Of a DNA stretch of 58,369 nucleotides, positions 26,487-35,569 are shown piece by piece. Below the pieces are notes generated by a model. It searched no databases. It was not told the DNA's origin and saw nothing but the letters and a program-made list of their open reading frames with translations. The position numbers and the translations under genes were made by a program. How positions within the stretch are numbered: the first letter of the stretch is position 1; each line of letters starts with the position of its first letter. The stretch comes from Rubrivivax sp. (GTDB lineage: Bacteria; Pseudomonadota; Gammaproteobacteria; Burkholderiales; Burkholderiaceae_C): NCBI GenBank assembly GCA_016789865.1, contig JAEUPC010000138.1, positions 1 through 58,369 of the forward strand. Reading direction: 5' to 3'.

Positions 26487-27260
26487 ATGACCACCCTGCG
26501 CATCTTCTGCGTCGCCAACCAGAAAGGCGGCGTCGGCAAGACCACCACCACCGTGAACCTCGCCGCCGGTCTGGCGCAGATCGGCCAGCGCGTGCTGGTG
26601 ATCGACCTCGACCCACAGGGCAACGCCACGATGGGCTCCGGAATCGACAAGCGGGCTCTGGGCCGCAGCGTCTATGACCTCCTGCTGGAGTCCGCAAGCA
26701 TCGCCGAAGCCCGTCAAAGCAGCCCCAAGGGCGGCTACGACGTCATCGGCGCCAACCGCGAACTGGCCGGCGCCGAGGTCGAGCTGGTCAATCAGGAACG
26801 GCGCGAGCGCCGGTTGAAAAAGGCGCTGGCCCAGGTTCGCGACGAGTACGACTTCGTCCTCGTCGACTGCCCGCCGAGTCTTTCGCTGCTCACGCTGAAC
26901 GGCCTGGTCGCCGCCCACGGCGTGATCGTGCCGATGCAGTGCGAGTACTTCGCGCTCGAAGGCCTGTCCGACCTCGTGAACACGATCAAGCAGGTGCATG
27001 CCAACCTCAACCCCGACCTGCAGCTCATCGGCCTGTTGCGGGTGATGTTCGACCCCCGGATCACCCTGCAGCAGCAGGTCAGCGATCAGCTCAAGGCGCA
27101 CTTCGGCGACAAGGTGTTCGACACCGTCATTCCGCGCAACGTGAGGCTGGCCGAAGCCCCCAGCTACGGGCAGCCCGGCGTGGTGTTCGACCCGGCCGCG
27201 CGCGGCGCCCAGGCCTTCATCGAGTTTTCGCGCGAGATGGTCGCGCGCGTCGGCCGCTGA
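26487..27260 (+). CDS. parA: Chromosome partitioning ATPase ParA
   Basis: The 257-residue product is a standard chromosomal ParA/Soj. It has the deviant Walker A KGGVGKTT (residues 13-20 with both lysines), VIDLDPQGNATMG, VLVDCPPSLSLLTLNGL and the FDPRITLQQQV and TVIPRNVRLAEAPSYG regions. It lacks the N-terminal DNA-binding extension of plasmid-type ParA. ParA binds DNA with ATP and is released by ParB, which drives segregation of the origin. It follows rsmG by 156 bases and is followed by a GNAT gene. Confidence 0.96.
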   Translation: MTTLRIFCVANQKGGVGKTTTTVNLAAGLAQIGQRVLVIDLDPQGNATMGSGIDKRALGRSVYDLLLESASIAEARQSSPKGGYDVIGANRELAGAEVELVNQERRERRLKKALAQVRDEYDFVLVDCPPSLSLLTLNGLVAAHGVIVPMQCEYFALEGLSDLVNTIKQVHANLNPDLQLIGLLRVMFDPRITLQQQVSDQLKAHFGDKVFDTVIPRNVRLAEAPSYGQPGVVFDPAARGAQAFIEFSREMVARVGR

Positions 27261-27276
27261 GCACCGGCAGACCGCG

Positions 27277-28101
27277 GTGAACCCGCCCGCACCAGATGGC
27301 GCCCGCTTCCTCGGAGCGCACAGCCCCGACCTGCTGTCGCGCATGGAAGACGCTGGCCTGAACGCCAGCGCTCCGCCCGAACAGCGCTGGATGGACGGCT
27401 GGTTGGTGCGAACCAACCCCGGCAAGGCCCAGCGGGCGCGCTGCATCAACGCGGTGGCCGAGGGGCGGGAGCGATGGCAGTCCAAGCTGCAGCGGTGCGA
27501 GGCGCTCTACCGCCGCCTCGGCCTGCCCATTCTGGTCCGCATCACCCCCTTCACCCGGCCGGCTGACTTGGACCCCTGCCTCGCGAAGGCTGGCTACCGC
27601 CACCACGATGACACGCGTGTGATGGTCCTGCCGAGCCTCGACCAAGACGAGCTGCGTCACCCAGCCGCGCCGCCCGCCGGCACCACCTGGGGGGCGCTCG
27701 ACCCCGATGCCTATGCACAGGCCGTTGGCGCCATCCGCGGCTCGACGGCCGAAGCGCGCCGGGCGCACGCCGCGCGGCTGCGTTCCTCCCCCGTCCGGTA
27801 CTGCGGATACGCCTTGTTCGACGAAAGCGGCGTGGCGATTGCCTGCGGTCAGTTTGCCGCCGAGGAAGACCTCGTCGGCCTCTACGACATCGCCACCGCG
27901 GCGGGATACCAGGGCCAAGGTTTGGCGACCTGGCTGTGCAAGCGGCTGCTCACTACGGCGGCAACCGAAGCCGGCTCACGATCGGCCTACCTCCAAGTCG
28001 GTGCCGACAACCAGCCCGCCCGCCGCATCTACGACCGGCTCGGGTTCGAAGACGCGTACAGCTACCACTACCGCCTCGCGCCGCAGACCTCGCCCGGCTG
28101 A
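27277..28101 (+). CDS. GNAT family N-acetyltransferase
   Basis: The 274-residue product has a GNAT domain in its second half with the acetyl-CoA loop ATAAGYQGQGLATWL and the C-terminal ADNQPARRIYDRLGFEDAY motif. The first half (RWMDGWLVRTNPGKAQRARCIN) is the extended N-terminal part typical of the GNAT proteins located beside parA in Burkholderiales. The GTG start at 27277 lies 16 bases after parA, so the two are probably co-transcribed. The acetylated substrate is unknown. Confidence 0.92.
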   Translation: MNPPAPDGARFLGAHSPDLLSRMEDAGLNASAPPEQRWMDGWLVRTNPGKAQRARCINAVAEGRERWQSKLQRCEALYRRLGLPILVRITPFTRPADLDPCLAKAGYRHHDDTRVMVLPSLDQDELRHPAAPPAGTTWGALDPDAYAQAVGAIRGSTAEARRAHAARLRSSPVRYCGYALFDESGVAIACGQFAAEEDLVGLYDIATAAGYQGQGLATWLCKRLLTTAATEAGSRSAYLQVGADNQPARRIYDRLGFEDAYSYHYRLAPQTSPG

Positions 28102-28126
28102 GCGGCGGCAGCCTCCCGCGGCTCAG
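28098..28126. terminator. Hairpin spanning both stop codons of convergent genes
   Basis: CTGAGC at 28098-28103 pairs with GCTCAG at 28121-28126, with one mismatch and then GCGG/CCGC inside. The stem contains the stop codon of the GNAT gene on one arm and that of argC on the other. No T-run follows, so termination by this hairpin alone is uncertain; it may still protect mRNA ends. Confidence 0.4.
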
Positions 28127-29094
28127 AGCCCCAGGCCCTCGTCCACCCCGAGGTGCACGTTCATCGCCTGCACGGCGGCCCCGCTGGCGCCCTTGCCCAG
28201 GTTGTCCAGCCGGGCCATGACGATTGCCTGCTGCCCGTCGGCGAACACGAAGATGTCCGCCCGGTTGGTGTCGTTGCAGGCCTGCACGTCGAAGTAGCCG
28301 CCCTCCAGCGTCGCCGGGTCCGACATCGGCATCACGCGCACGAAGCGCTCTCCGGCATAACGCCGCTCATACGCTGCCTGCACGGCGGCCGGCGTGCTGC
28401 CCATGGCTTTCAGCGGCAGCGGCACCGACACCGCCAGCCCCTTGTAGAAGTTGGCGACGATCGGCATGAAGATGGGCCGCGCCGTGAGGCCGGTGTGCGC
28501 CATCATCTCCGGCACGTGCTTGTGGGCGAGCTTCAGCGAATAAGGCCGCGGCGCGCCCAGCGCGGGGTGGCCCCGGCCGGCCGTCAATGCCGCGGCCATC
28601 GCCGGCGCGGCCGCCTGGTACTCCTCGATCATCTTCTTGCCGCCACCCGAGTAGCCGGTGATCGAGGTGGCGGTCACCGGCCAGGTCACGGGCACGATGC
28701 CCGCGTCGACCAGCGGGCGCAGCAGCAGGATGAAACTGCTCGCATGACACCCCGGGTTGGCGATGCGCTTGGCCGCCCGCAGCGCCTGGCGCTGCCCCGG
28801 TGCCAACTCGGGCAACCCGAACACCCAGCCCGTCGCCGTGCGATGCGCGGTGCTCGCATCGATGAGGCACGTGCGCGGGTTGGTGACCATCGCCGCCGCC
28901 TCGCGCGCCGCGGCATCGGGCAGGCACAGGAACGCCACGTCGGCGGCGTTGAGCAGCCGCGCCCGCTCGGCCGGGTCCTTGCGGCGCTCGGGGTCGATGC
29001 GCAGCACCTCCACGTCGCTGCGGCGGGCCAGGACCTCGTGGATGCGCAGGCCGGTCGTGCCCTCTTGGCCGTCGACGAAGATCTTGTGAACCAT
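28123..29094 (-). CDS. argC: N-acetyl-gamma-glutamyl-phosphate reductase, type 2
   Basis: The 323-residue product is of the short ArgC type 2: [18 protein letters not shown] forms the NADP-binding start, [17 protein letters not shown] carries the catalytic cysteine, and [11 protein letters not shown] and [10 protein letters not shown] follow with conserved histidines. It reduces N-acetylglutamyl-phosphate to the semialdehyde in arginine biosynthesis. It reads against its neighbours and separates parB from parA and the GNAT gene. ATG 29094 matches the family start. Confidence 0.96.
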   Translation of the reverse strand: MVHKIFVDGQEGTTGLRIHEVLARRSDVEVLRIDPERRKDPAERARLLNAADVAFLCLPDAAAREAAAMVTNPRTCLIDASTAHRTATGWVFGLPELAPGQRQALRAAKRIANPGCHASSFILLLRPLVDAGIVPVTWPVTATSITGYSGGGKKMIEEYQAAAPAMAAALTAGRGHPALGAPRPYSLKLAHKHVPEMMAHTGLTARPIFMPIVANFYKGLAVSVPLPLKAMGSTPAAVQAAYERRYAGERFVRVMPMSDPATLEGGYFDVQACNDTNRADIFVFADGQQAIVMARLDNLGKGASGAAVQAMNVHLGVDEGLGL

Positions 29095-29222
29095 GGCTGC
29101 TGCGCCCGCGCTGATGTTCGGCCGAGGATACGGCAACCCGCGCGGGCCTGCCGGTGCCTCGACGGCCCGGCAGCGCGGGCCGGCAGCAGGTCACGGGAGG
29201 CCCGCTGACACAATCGGCGCCC

Positions 29223-30140
29223 ATGGTCACCAAGAAACCCAAGGGCCTGGGCCTCGGCCTGGAAGCCCTGCTCGGCCCCAAGGTCAGCGACACGCCGGCC
29301 GGCGCCGGCCAGCCCACCGAACTCCTGCTGACTCAGCTGCGCCCCGGCAAGTACCAGCCGCGCACGCGCATGGACGAGGGCTCGCTCTACGAGCTGGCCG
29401 AGAGCATCAAGAGCCAGGGCGTGATGCAGCCGGTGCTCGTGCGGCCCGTGGGTGCCGACCGCGAAGACGCCGGCGGGGCCCCCTACGAGATCATCGCCGG
29501 CGAGCGCCGCGTGCGCGCCGCCGCGCTGGCCGGGCTGGACGCCGTGCCGGTGCTGGTCAAGGCCGTGCCCGACGAGGCCGCGGCGGTGATGGCGCTGATC
29601 GAGAACATCCAGCGCGAAGACCTCAACCCCCTCGAGGAAGCCCAGGGCCTGCAGCGCCTGATCGGCGAGTTCAAGCTCACCCACGAACAGGCCGCGCAGG
29701 CGGTGGGCCGCTCGCGCAGCGCGGCCAGCAACCTGATGCGCCTGCTGCACCTGGCCGAGCCGGTGCAAAACGCGCTGCTGGCCGGCGATCTCGACATGGG
29801 CCATGCGCGCGCCCTGCTCGCTCTTTCGGCCGCACAGCAGGTCATGGCCGCCCAGGAGATTGCCGCCAAGAAGCTCAGCGTGCGCGAGGCCGAGCGCCTG
29901 GTGAACCGCCACCTTGCCCCCGCTGCCGCGCGCCGGTCCGGCAAGGCCCGCCAGGGCGAGGCGAACCCGCGTGATGTGGCGCGGCTGGAGGAGAGGCTTG
30001 CCGACCAGCTGGCCGCCCCGGTGGAGATTCGCCTGAAGCGGCGCACCAAGCGCGGCGAACAGGGCGAGATCGCCATCGGCTTCGCTTCGCTGGACGAACT
30101 CAACGGCCTGCTCGACCGCCTGGGCGTGACGGAGCGCTGA
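29223..30140 (+). CDS. parB: Chromosome partitioning protein ParB
   Basis: The 305-residue product starts MVTKKPKGLGLGLEALLG, the ParA-stimulating N-terminus of chromosomal ParB. It has the CTP-binding motifs GERRVRAA and ENIQREDLNPLEEA, then the helix-turn-helix LTHEQAAQAVGRSRSAASNLMRLL that binds parS, and the C-terminal dimerisation segment with GEIAIGFASLDELNGLLDRL. All functional parts look intact. It recognises parS sites such as those in mnmG and rsmG. It has its own promoter region, since argC lies between it and parA. Confidence 0.96.
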   Translation: MVTKKPKGLGLGLEALLGPKVSDTPAGAGQPTELLLTQLRPGKYQPRTRMDEGSLYELAESIKSQGVMQPVLVRPVGADREDAGGAPYEIIAGERRVRAAALAGLDAVPVLVKAVPDEAAAVMALIENIQREDLNPLEEAQGLQRLIGEFKLTHEQAAQAVGRSRSAASNLMRLLHLAEPVQNALLAGDLDMGHARALLALSAAQQVMAAQEIAAKKLSVREAERLVNRHLAPAAARRSGKARQGEANPRDVARLEERLADQLAAPVEIRLKRRTKRGEQGEIAIGFASLDELNGLLDRLGVTER

Positions 30141-30198
30141 ACCCGGTGCGTCGCCCGCCACCTGCGCGCCAAGCCCCTTTCCCTGCAGCAGCGCCCCG

Positions 30199-31119
30199 AT
30201 GTCCACCCACATCACGCTGCGCCAGTTCCGCTACTTCATCGCCGTGGCCGAAAGCGGCTCGGTGGCCTCGGCCTCGCGCATGCTCAACATCGCGCAAAGC
30301 GCGCTCACCAAGAGCATGCACGAGCTCGAAGACGAGATCGGCGCGCGCCTGTTCGAACGCAGCTCGCGCGGCATGCAGCTCACGCCGCGGGGCCACCGCT
30401 TCCTGGCCGGTGCCCGCAAGGTCATCGCCAGCGTCGCCGACGCCACGCGTGAACGCGCCGGCAGCGACGGTGCCACCGAGCTCACCGGCGTGCTTTCGAT
30501 CGGCGTCACGAGCCTGGTGGCCGGCTACTACCTGAGCGACCTGTTCAGCCGCTTCCGGCGTGCCTGCCCGCAGGTGGAGGTGTTCGTCACCGAAGATGCG
30601 CCACGCTTCCTGGAGCACCTGCTGATCAACGGCGAGCTCGACGTGGCCATCATGCTCAGCAATGCGCTGAGCGAACCGCAGGCCCTGGTGGCCGAGACGC
30701 TGACCCGCAGCCCCAGCCGCGTGTGGCTGAGCGCCAACCATGCGCTGCTGTCGAAGGACGAGCTGACGCTGGCCGACTGCGCCGAGTGCGACCAGATCGT
30801 GCTCGAGGCGGACCGCATCGACGAACTGATGGCCGCCGTGTGGGCGCGCCACCAGCTCAAGCCGCGGGCCATCCTGCGCACCTCCTCGCTGGAAGCCGTG
30901 CGCTCGCTGGTCGGTGCCGGCGCCGGGCTGGCCGTGCTGCCCGATTTCCTGTACCGGCCCTGGACGCTGGACGCCGAGCACGTGGACGTGCGGCCGCTGC
31001 GCGATGCGCTGCCCACGGTGGACGTGGGGCTGGTGTGGCGGCGCGGCTCGGGCATCAAGCCAGCGGCCGGCGAGTTCATCGAGCTGGCGCGCGAGTCGTC
31101 GCGCGGGCGGCGGGCGTAG
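30199..31119 (+). CDS. LysR family transcriptional regulator
   Basis: The 306-residue product has the LysR winged helix at the N-terminus (LRQFRYFIAVAESGSVASASRMLNIAQSALTKSMHELEDEIG) and a periplasmic-binding-like effector domain (LTGVLSIGVTSLVAGYYLSDLFSRFRRACP). The effector and target genes are not evident, because its neighbours are parB upstream and moaC convergent. The start ATG 30199 is standard for the family. Confidence 0.93.
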   Translation: MSTHITLRQFRYFIAVAESGSVASASRMLNIAQSALTKSMHELEDEIGARLFERSSRGMQLTPRGHRFLAGARKVIASVADATRERAGSDGATELTGVLSIGVTSLVAGYYLSDLFSRFRRACPQVEVFVTEDAPRFLEHLLINGELDVAIMLSNALSEPQALVAETLTRSPSRVWLSANHALLSKDELTLADCAECDQIVLEADRIDELMAAVWARHQLKPRAILRTSSLEAVRSLVGAGAGLAVLPDFLYRPWTLDAEHVDVRPLRDALPTVDVGLVWRRGSGIKPAAGEFIELARESSRGRRA

Positions 31120-31136
31120 GCGCCAGGCGCTGCGCC

Positions 31137-31661
31137 TCAGCCGCTGCTGCCGGGTTCGGCGCGCCACGACCCGGACTTGCCGCCGCTCTTTTCGAGCACG
31201 CGGATGCCCTCCATCACCATGCCGCGGTCGGCCGCCTTGCACATGTCGTAGACGGTGAGCAGCCCCACCTGCACCGCGGTCAGCGCCTCCATCTCGACGC
31301 CGGTGACGCCCACGGTCTCCACGCGCGCCTGGCAGCGCACGCAGCTGCGGGCGGCGTCGAGCTCGAACTCCACGGCCACGCGGGTGATCGGCAGCGGGTG
31401 GCACAGCGGCACCAGCTCGGCGGTGCGCTTGGCGCCCTGGATGGCGGCGATCCGCGCCACCGCCAGCACGTCACCCTTCTTTGCGCGGCCCTCGGCCACC
31501 AGCGTGAAGGTGGCGCGCTGCATGCGGATCGTGCCCTCGGCCACCGCCACGCGGTGCGTGGGCACCTTGGCACTCACGTCCACCATGTGGGCCTGGCCCT
31601 GGGCGTCGAAATGCGTCAGCGGCGACGGTGCGGGCGGATGCGAAGGCGGCGGGGCAGACAT
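31137..31661 (-). CDS. moaC: Cyclic pyranopterin monophosphate synthase MoaC
   Basis: The 174-residue product contains the full MoaC core: [49 protein letters not shown] with the active-site lysine and histidine region, and [27 protein letters not shown] followed by GGKSGSW at the C-terminus. MoaC turns the 8H-GTP product of MoaA into cyclic pyranopterin monophosphate for molybdenum cofactor. No other moa gene lies in the window. It is divergent from the M48 protease gene. Confidence 0.96.
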   Translation of the reverse strand: MSAPPPSHPPAPSPLTHFDAQGQAHMVDVSAKVPTHRVAVAEGTIRMQRATFTLVAEGRAKKGDVLAVARIAAIQGAKRTAELVPLCHPLPITRVAVEFELDAARSCVRCQARVETVGVTGVEMEALTAVQVGLLTVYDMCKAADRGMVMEGIRVLEKSGGKSGSWRAEPGSSG

Positions 31662-31883
31662 CTCTCGGCAACCTGCAGAAACATGGCGGTGTCATGATTG
31701 TCCCCCGGTGAGGCCCTGGGGCTGCCGCCGGGCCCAATCGCCACCTGCTCACGCTGCCCCCTTGCACCGCCCAACTGCACAGCCTGCATGCAGCCGGTGA
31801 GCCCCGCCGAATCAACCCGGTCAGCGGAACGCCGCCGCCCGTCGCCACTCCAACCCGTTCCGCCTCGCTGCAGCCTGCCCATC

Positions 31884-33548
31884 TTGAAGCCCACGCACCC
31901 CCACTTCGCGCGCCGCGCCGTCGGCCTCGCCGTCAGCGCTGCGCTGCTGTGCTCCGGCCTGCCGGTGCCGCGCCCGGCTTCGGCGCAGCCGCAGCAGGCC
32001 CCGGCCCCGCGCCTGCCGGCGCTCGGTGACGCCGGCAGCGAAGAGCTCACCCTCGGTGAAGAGCGCCGCATCGGCGAGCAGATCATGCGCGAGGCGCGGC
32101 GCGACCCCGCCTGGCTCGACGACCCGGTGCTGCTGGCCTACATCCAGTCGCTGTGGCAGCCGCTGGTCGAAGCGGCGCGCCGGCGCGGCGACATCGACGC
32201 CGGGCTCGATGCGCAGTTCCGCTGGGAGATCTTCCTCGTGCGCGACCGCGCGGTGAACGCCTTCGCGCTGCCCGGCGGTTATGTCGGCGTGCACCTGGCG
32301 CTGATCGCGCTCACGCACAACCGCGACCAGCTCGCCTCGGTGCTGGCGCACGAGCTGTCGCACGTCACGCAGCGGCACATCGCGCGCAGCGTCGGCAACG
32401 CCAGCCGCACATCGATGCTGGCGCTGGCCGGGCTGCTGCTGGGGGTGCTGGCGGCCAGCCGCAGCAACAGCATCGATGTCGCCAACGCCGCCATCATGGG
32501 CAGCCAGGGGGCGGCCCTGCAGGGGCAGCTGAACTTCTCCCGCGAGATGGAGCGCGAGGCCGACCGCATCGGCTACGGCGTGCTGGCCGACGCCGGCTTC
32601 GCCACCACCGGCATGGCGCAGATGTTCGAGCGGCTGCAAGGCAACGCCGCCGTGGCCGACAGCGGCGCCTTCCCGTACCTGCGCACGCACCCGTTGACGG
32701 TGGAGCGCATCAGCGAGGCGCGCAACCGCGTGCTGCTGGCCGGCGCCGCGCCCGCGCCGCGCGCTTCGCTGCTGCACGCCTTGATGCAGTCGCGTGCCCG
32801 TGTGCTGATGGACCGCAACGCGCAGGCGCTGCAGCGCCTGGCCGGCGGCGCCACCGCTTCGCCGGCGCTGGTCGAGCGAATTGCCGCGCTGGCCACCGGG
32901 GCGCTCGCCCAGGCCCAGCTGGGCCAAGGCGTGGCCGCCGAGGACCTGGCGGTGCAGGCGCTGCGCCTGGCCCGCACCGTGCCCGTGGCCGAGCGCGAGC
33001 CCGCCGCCGAGCGCGTGCTGCTGCTGTTGCAGGCCGAGAGCCGGCTGGCTTCCGGCGACGGCGCGGGCACCTGGCGGCTGCTCGAAGATGCCGATCCGGC
33101 GCCCGCCGTGCATGGCACGCCCGGCACGCTGTTCGCGGCCCGCACCGACCGCAGCACGCTCACGCTGCGCGCGCAAGCTGCGCTCAAGTGGCACGAGCGC
33201 GACCCGCGGGCCGCCGCCGACGCCGTGCGCACCAGCACCGAGGCGCTGCAGACATGGCTGGCCGAGCACGGGCAGGATGCCGGCGGCTGGGAGCTGCTGG
33301 CCCTCACCGCAGACGCGCTGGGCCAGCGGCTGCGCAGCATGCGTGCAGGCGCCGAAGCGCGCGCGGCGCTGGGTGACCTCGCCGGCGCCATCGACCGCCT
33401 GCGGGCGGCGCAGGCCATGGCGCGCACCGGCAGCGACTTCATCGACGCCTCGATCATCGACACCCGGCTGCGGCAGTTGCTCGACGAGCGCCGCCAGCTC
33501 GCGATCGAGGCGCGTCAGCGCAGCGGCAGCGACCGCGAAGGGCGCTGA
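31884..33548 (+). CDS. M48 family metalloprotease, periplasmic (BepA-like)
   Basis: The frame encodes about 554 residues from the TTG at 31884, picked because an export signal (RRAVGLAVSAALLCSGLPVPRPASAQ) follows directly; an ATG at 31788 would add 32 unlikely Pro/Ser-rich residues. The zinc site is HELSH at about 156-160 with EREADRIGYGVLADAGF downstream providing the third ligand. The layout with a helical C-terminal part resembles BepA/YfgC, which degrades or helps assemble outer-membrane proteins. C-terminal TPR repeats are likely but weak by eye. Confidence 0.9.
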   Translation: MKPTHPHFARRAVGLAVSAALLCSGLPVPRPASAQPQQAPAPRLPALGDAGSEELTLGEERRIGEQIMREARRDPAWLDDPVLLAYIQSLWQPLVEAARRRGDIDAGLDAQFRWEIFLVRDRAVNAFALPGGYVGVHLALIALTHNRDQLASVLAHELSHVTQRHIARSVGNASRTSMLALAGLLLGVLAASRSNSIDVANAAIMGSQGAALQGQLNFSREMEREADRIGYGVLADAGFATTGMAQMFERLQGNAAVADSGAFPYLRTHPLTVERISEARNRVLLAGAAPAPRASLLHALMQSRARVLMDRNAQALQRLAGGATASPALVERIAALATGALAQAQLGQGVAAEDLAVQALRLARTVPVAEREPAAERVLLLLQAESRLASGDGAGTWRLLEDADPAPAVHGTPGTLFAARTDRSTLTLRAQAALKWHERDPRAAADAVRTSTEALQTWLAEHGQDAGGWELLALTADALGQRLRSMRAGAEARAALGDLAGAIDRLRAAQAMARTGSDFIDASIIDTRLRQLLDERRQLAIEARQRSGSDREGR

Positions 33549-33582
33549 GCAGGCGCCGGCGCCGCGCCCCTGCGCGGCCGGC

Positions 33583-33630
33583 TCAGCCCTCAGCCCTCAG
33601 CCCTCAGCCTTCGAGCCTTCGAGCCTCAGG
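33583..33630. repeat. Short tandem repeats (TCAGCCC and TTCGAGCC)
   Basis: About three 7-base TCAGCCC units run into two TTCGAGCC-like 8-base units just downstream of the protease gene and reach the stop of the convergent glutamate-synthase-like gene. The run is non-coding apart from the last few bases. Such runs can vary in copy number. Confidence 0.55.
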
Positions 33631-35290
33631 CCGCGGCAGCCTGTTTCAGGGCGAACCCGTGCGCGCTGGCCGCCGGCCAGTACAGGCGGAACACGTTGTG
33701 CGGCCAGTCGCCGCGCCCCTCCATCGCGGCCAGCAGCGAGCCGGGCGCGACGAACGTGAGCTGGTTGGCCAGCAGCCGCACCTCCTGCGTGGCCGTGCGG
33801 CGCACGATGTGGCTGGCGGTGATCTCGCGCGGGTGCGTCAGGCCCGCAGCCTGCACCAGCTCCTTCAGCGCCTGCATCGTGCCCTGGTGGAAGCGCAGCA
33901 CGCGCTCGGTCTTGGTGGGCACCACCAGCGCGCGCTGGCGCAGCGGGTCTTGCGTCGTCACGCCGGTGGGGCAGCTGCCGGTGTGGCAGGTCTGCGCCTG
34001 CAGGCAACCCAGCGCGAACATGAAGCCCCGGGCCGAGTTACACCAGTCGGCACCCAGCGCCATCGCGCGCGCGATGTCGAAGGCGCTGACGATCTTGCCG
34101 GCACAGCCCAGGCGCACGTGCTCGCGCAGGTTCAGCCCGGTGAGCGTGTTGTGCACCAGCAGCAGCCCTTCCTGCAGCGGCGCACCGACATGGTTGGTGA
34201 ACTCCAGCGGCGCCGCGCCGGTGCCGCCCTCGCCGCCGTCGACGACGATGAAGTCGGGCAGGATCCCCGTCTCCAGCATCGCCTTGCAGATGCCGAACCA
34301 CTCCCACGGGTGGCCGATGCACAGCTTGAAGCCGGTGGGCTTGCCGCCGGACAGGCGCCGCAGCCGCTCGATGAACTGCAGCATCTGCACCGGGGTCGAG
34401 AACGCCGAGTGCATCGCCGGGCTCACGCAGTCCACACCCACCGGCACGCCGCGCGCCGCGGCGATCTCGGCCGTCACCTTGGGCCCGGGCAGCACGCCGC
34501 CGTGGCCGGGCTTGGCCCCTTGGCTCAGCTTGAGCTCGATCATCTTCACCTGCGGCGACGTCGCGTTCTCGACGAAGCGCTCTTCGCTGAAGCGGCCTTC
34601 GGCGTCGCGGCAGCCGAAGTAGCCGCTGCCGATCTCCCAGACGAGGGCGCCGCCGTGTTCGCGGTGGTAGCGGCTGATCGATCCCTCGCCGGTGTCGTGC
34701 GCGAAGCCGCCGCGCTTGGCGCCGGCGTTCAGCGCCAGCACGGCGTTGGCCGACAGCGCACCGAAGCTCATCGCCGAGATGTTGAACACGCTGGCGCTGT
34801 AGGGCTGCGTGCACGAGGTGCGGCGGGAGGTGCCGATGTCGACGCGAAAGTCATTCGAGGGCAGCACCGTCGGGGCGATGCTGTGGTTGATCCACTCGTA
34901 GCCGTTGGCGTGCACGTCCAGCTGCGTGCCGAAGGGCCGCTTGTCCGAGTCGCCCTTGGCGCGCTGGTACACGAGGCTGCGCTGCTCGCGCGAGAAAGGC
35001 GCCGCTTCGTTGTCGCTTTCGATGAAGTACTGGCGCATCTCGGGCCGGATGTACTCCAGCAGGAAGCGCAGGTGCCCGATGACCGGGTAGTTGCGCAGCA
35101 CCGAGTGGCGCCGCTGGCGCACATCGCGCAGCCCCAGGCCCACGAGGAACAGGCACACCAGCGCGAGGCCGCCGCCCACGTCGTAGGCGACCTTGGTGAA
35201 GGCGCCCAGCAGCAGCCCCACCGCGCACAGCAGCCAGGCCACGTAGCGGACGGGAAAGTACTGGTCGAGCCGTTCCAGCCAGGCGTGCAT
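33626..35290 (-). CDS. FMN-binding glutamate synthase family protein, membrane-anchored
   Basis: The 554-residue product has two N-terminal membrane helices (about residues 17-55), then a glutamate-synthase-like TIM barrel with FNISAMSFGALSANAVLALN, GGVLPGPKVTAEIA, DFIVVDGGEGGTGAAP and the cysteine pattern C-x5-C-x4-C at about 429, 435 and 440, which in GltB ligates a 3Fe-4S cluster. It lacks the glutaminase domain, so it is not a complete glutamate synthase; electron donor and substrate are unknown. The ATG at 35290 follows GAGGAGG. It is divergent from the metX leader. Confidence 0.92.
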   Translation of the reverse strand: MHAWLERLDQYFPVRYVAWLLCAVGLLLGAFTKVAYDVGGGLALVCLFLVGLGLRDVRQRRHSVLRNYPVIGHLRFLLEYIRPEMRQYFIESDNEAAPFSREQRSLVYQRAKGDSDKRPFGTQLDVHANGYEWINHSIAPTVLPSNDFRVDIGTSRRTSCTQPYSASVFNISAMSFGALSANAVLALNAGAKRGGFAHDTGEGSISRYHREHGGALVWEIGSGYFGCRDAEGRFSEERFVENATSPQVKMIELKLSQGAKPGHGGVLPGPKVTAEIAAARGVPVGVDCVSPAMHSAFSTPVQMLQFIERLRRLSGGKPTGFKLCIGHPWEWFGICKAMLETGILPDFIVVDGGEGGTGAAPLEFTNHVGAPLQEGLLLVHNTLTGLNLREHVRLGCAGKIVSAFDIARAMALGADWCNSARGFMFALGCLQAQTCHTGSCPTGVTTQDPLRQRALVVPTKTERVLRFHQGTMQALKELVQAAGLTHPREITASHIVRRTATQEVRLLANQLTFVAPGSLLAAMEGRGDWPHNVFRLYWPAASAHGFALKQAAAA

Positions 35291-35473
35291 GGGGCCTCCT
35301 CTTCGAGCCGGCGATGGCCGCCGATGCTAGGGGCCGCGCCCAACGGACCAGACAGGAAGAAAGGCGGGGAGGGGCGGGCTGTTCGGCGCCTGCGCGGGGT
35401 GACGCCCCTGGGGCACGGCCGGCTCCCGGGGCCGGGGCGCAACGGTCCTGCGGCCCAGCGCGCCGGCCACCCT
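35291..35473. other. Intergenic stretch upstream of the metX leader, no gene seen
   Basis: This is the first part of the 337-base gap between the glutamate-synthase-like gene and metX. It is GC-rich and carries no open frame with plausible protein features and no clear hairpin. The rest of the gap is taken up by the promoter, riboswitch and terminator listed separately. Confidence 0.5.
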
Positions 35474-35501
35474 GCGACAAGCCCCGCACGCTCGCTATAC
35501 T
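35474..35501 (+). promoter_or_regulatory. Candidate sigma-70 promoter of metX
   Basis: A -10 box TATACT lies at 35496-35501. A weak -35 GCGACA lies 16 bases upstream at 35474-35479 and shares GACA with the consensus. Transcription would begin near 35508, just before the first stem of the riboswitch, which supports the reading. Confidence 0.55.
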
Positions 35502-35510
35502 GCTTCGAAC

Positions 35511-35561
35511 AGCGCCGATTTGCTCCGGCTTGCGGGCGCTCAACAAATACCGCTAAACAGG
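35511..35561 (+). ncRNA. SAM-II-type riboswitch upstream of metX
   Basis: The segment has the H-type pseudoknot of the SAM-II class. P1 is AGCGCC (35511-35516) with GGCGCT (35535-35540). The pseudoknot stem is ATTTG (35518-35522) with CAAAT (35544-35548). The conserved pieces GATTT, CTTGC and GCTAAA (35552-35557) lie in the expected order and spacing. Position before a homoserine acyltransferase gene, the first step of methionine synthesis, is the classical location. SAM binding should lower metX expression. Confidence 0.85.
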
Positions 35562-35569
35562 ACGCCCGA

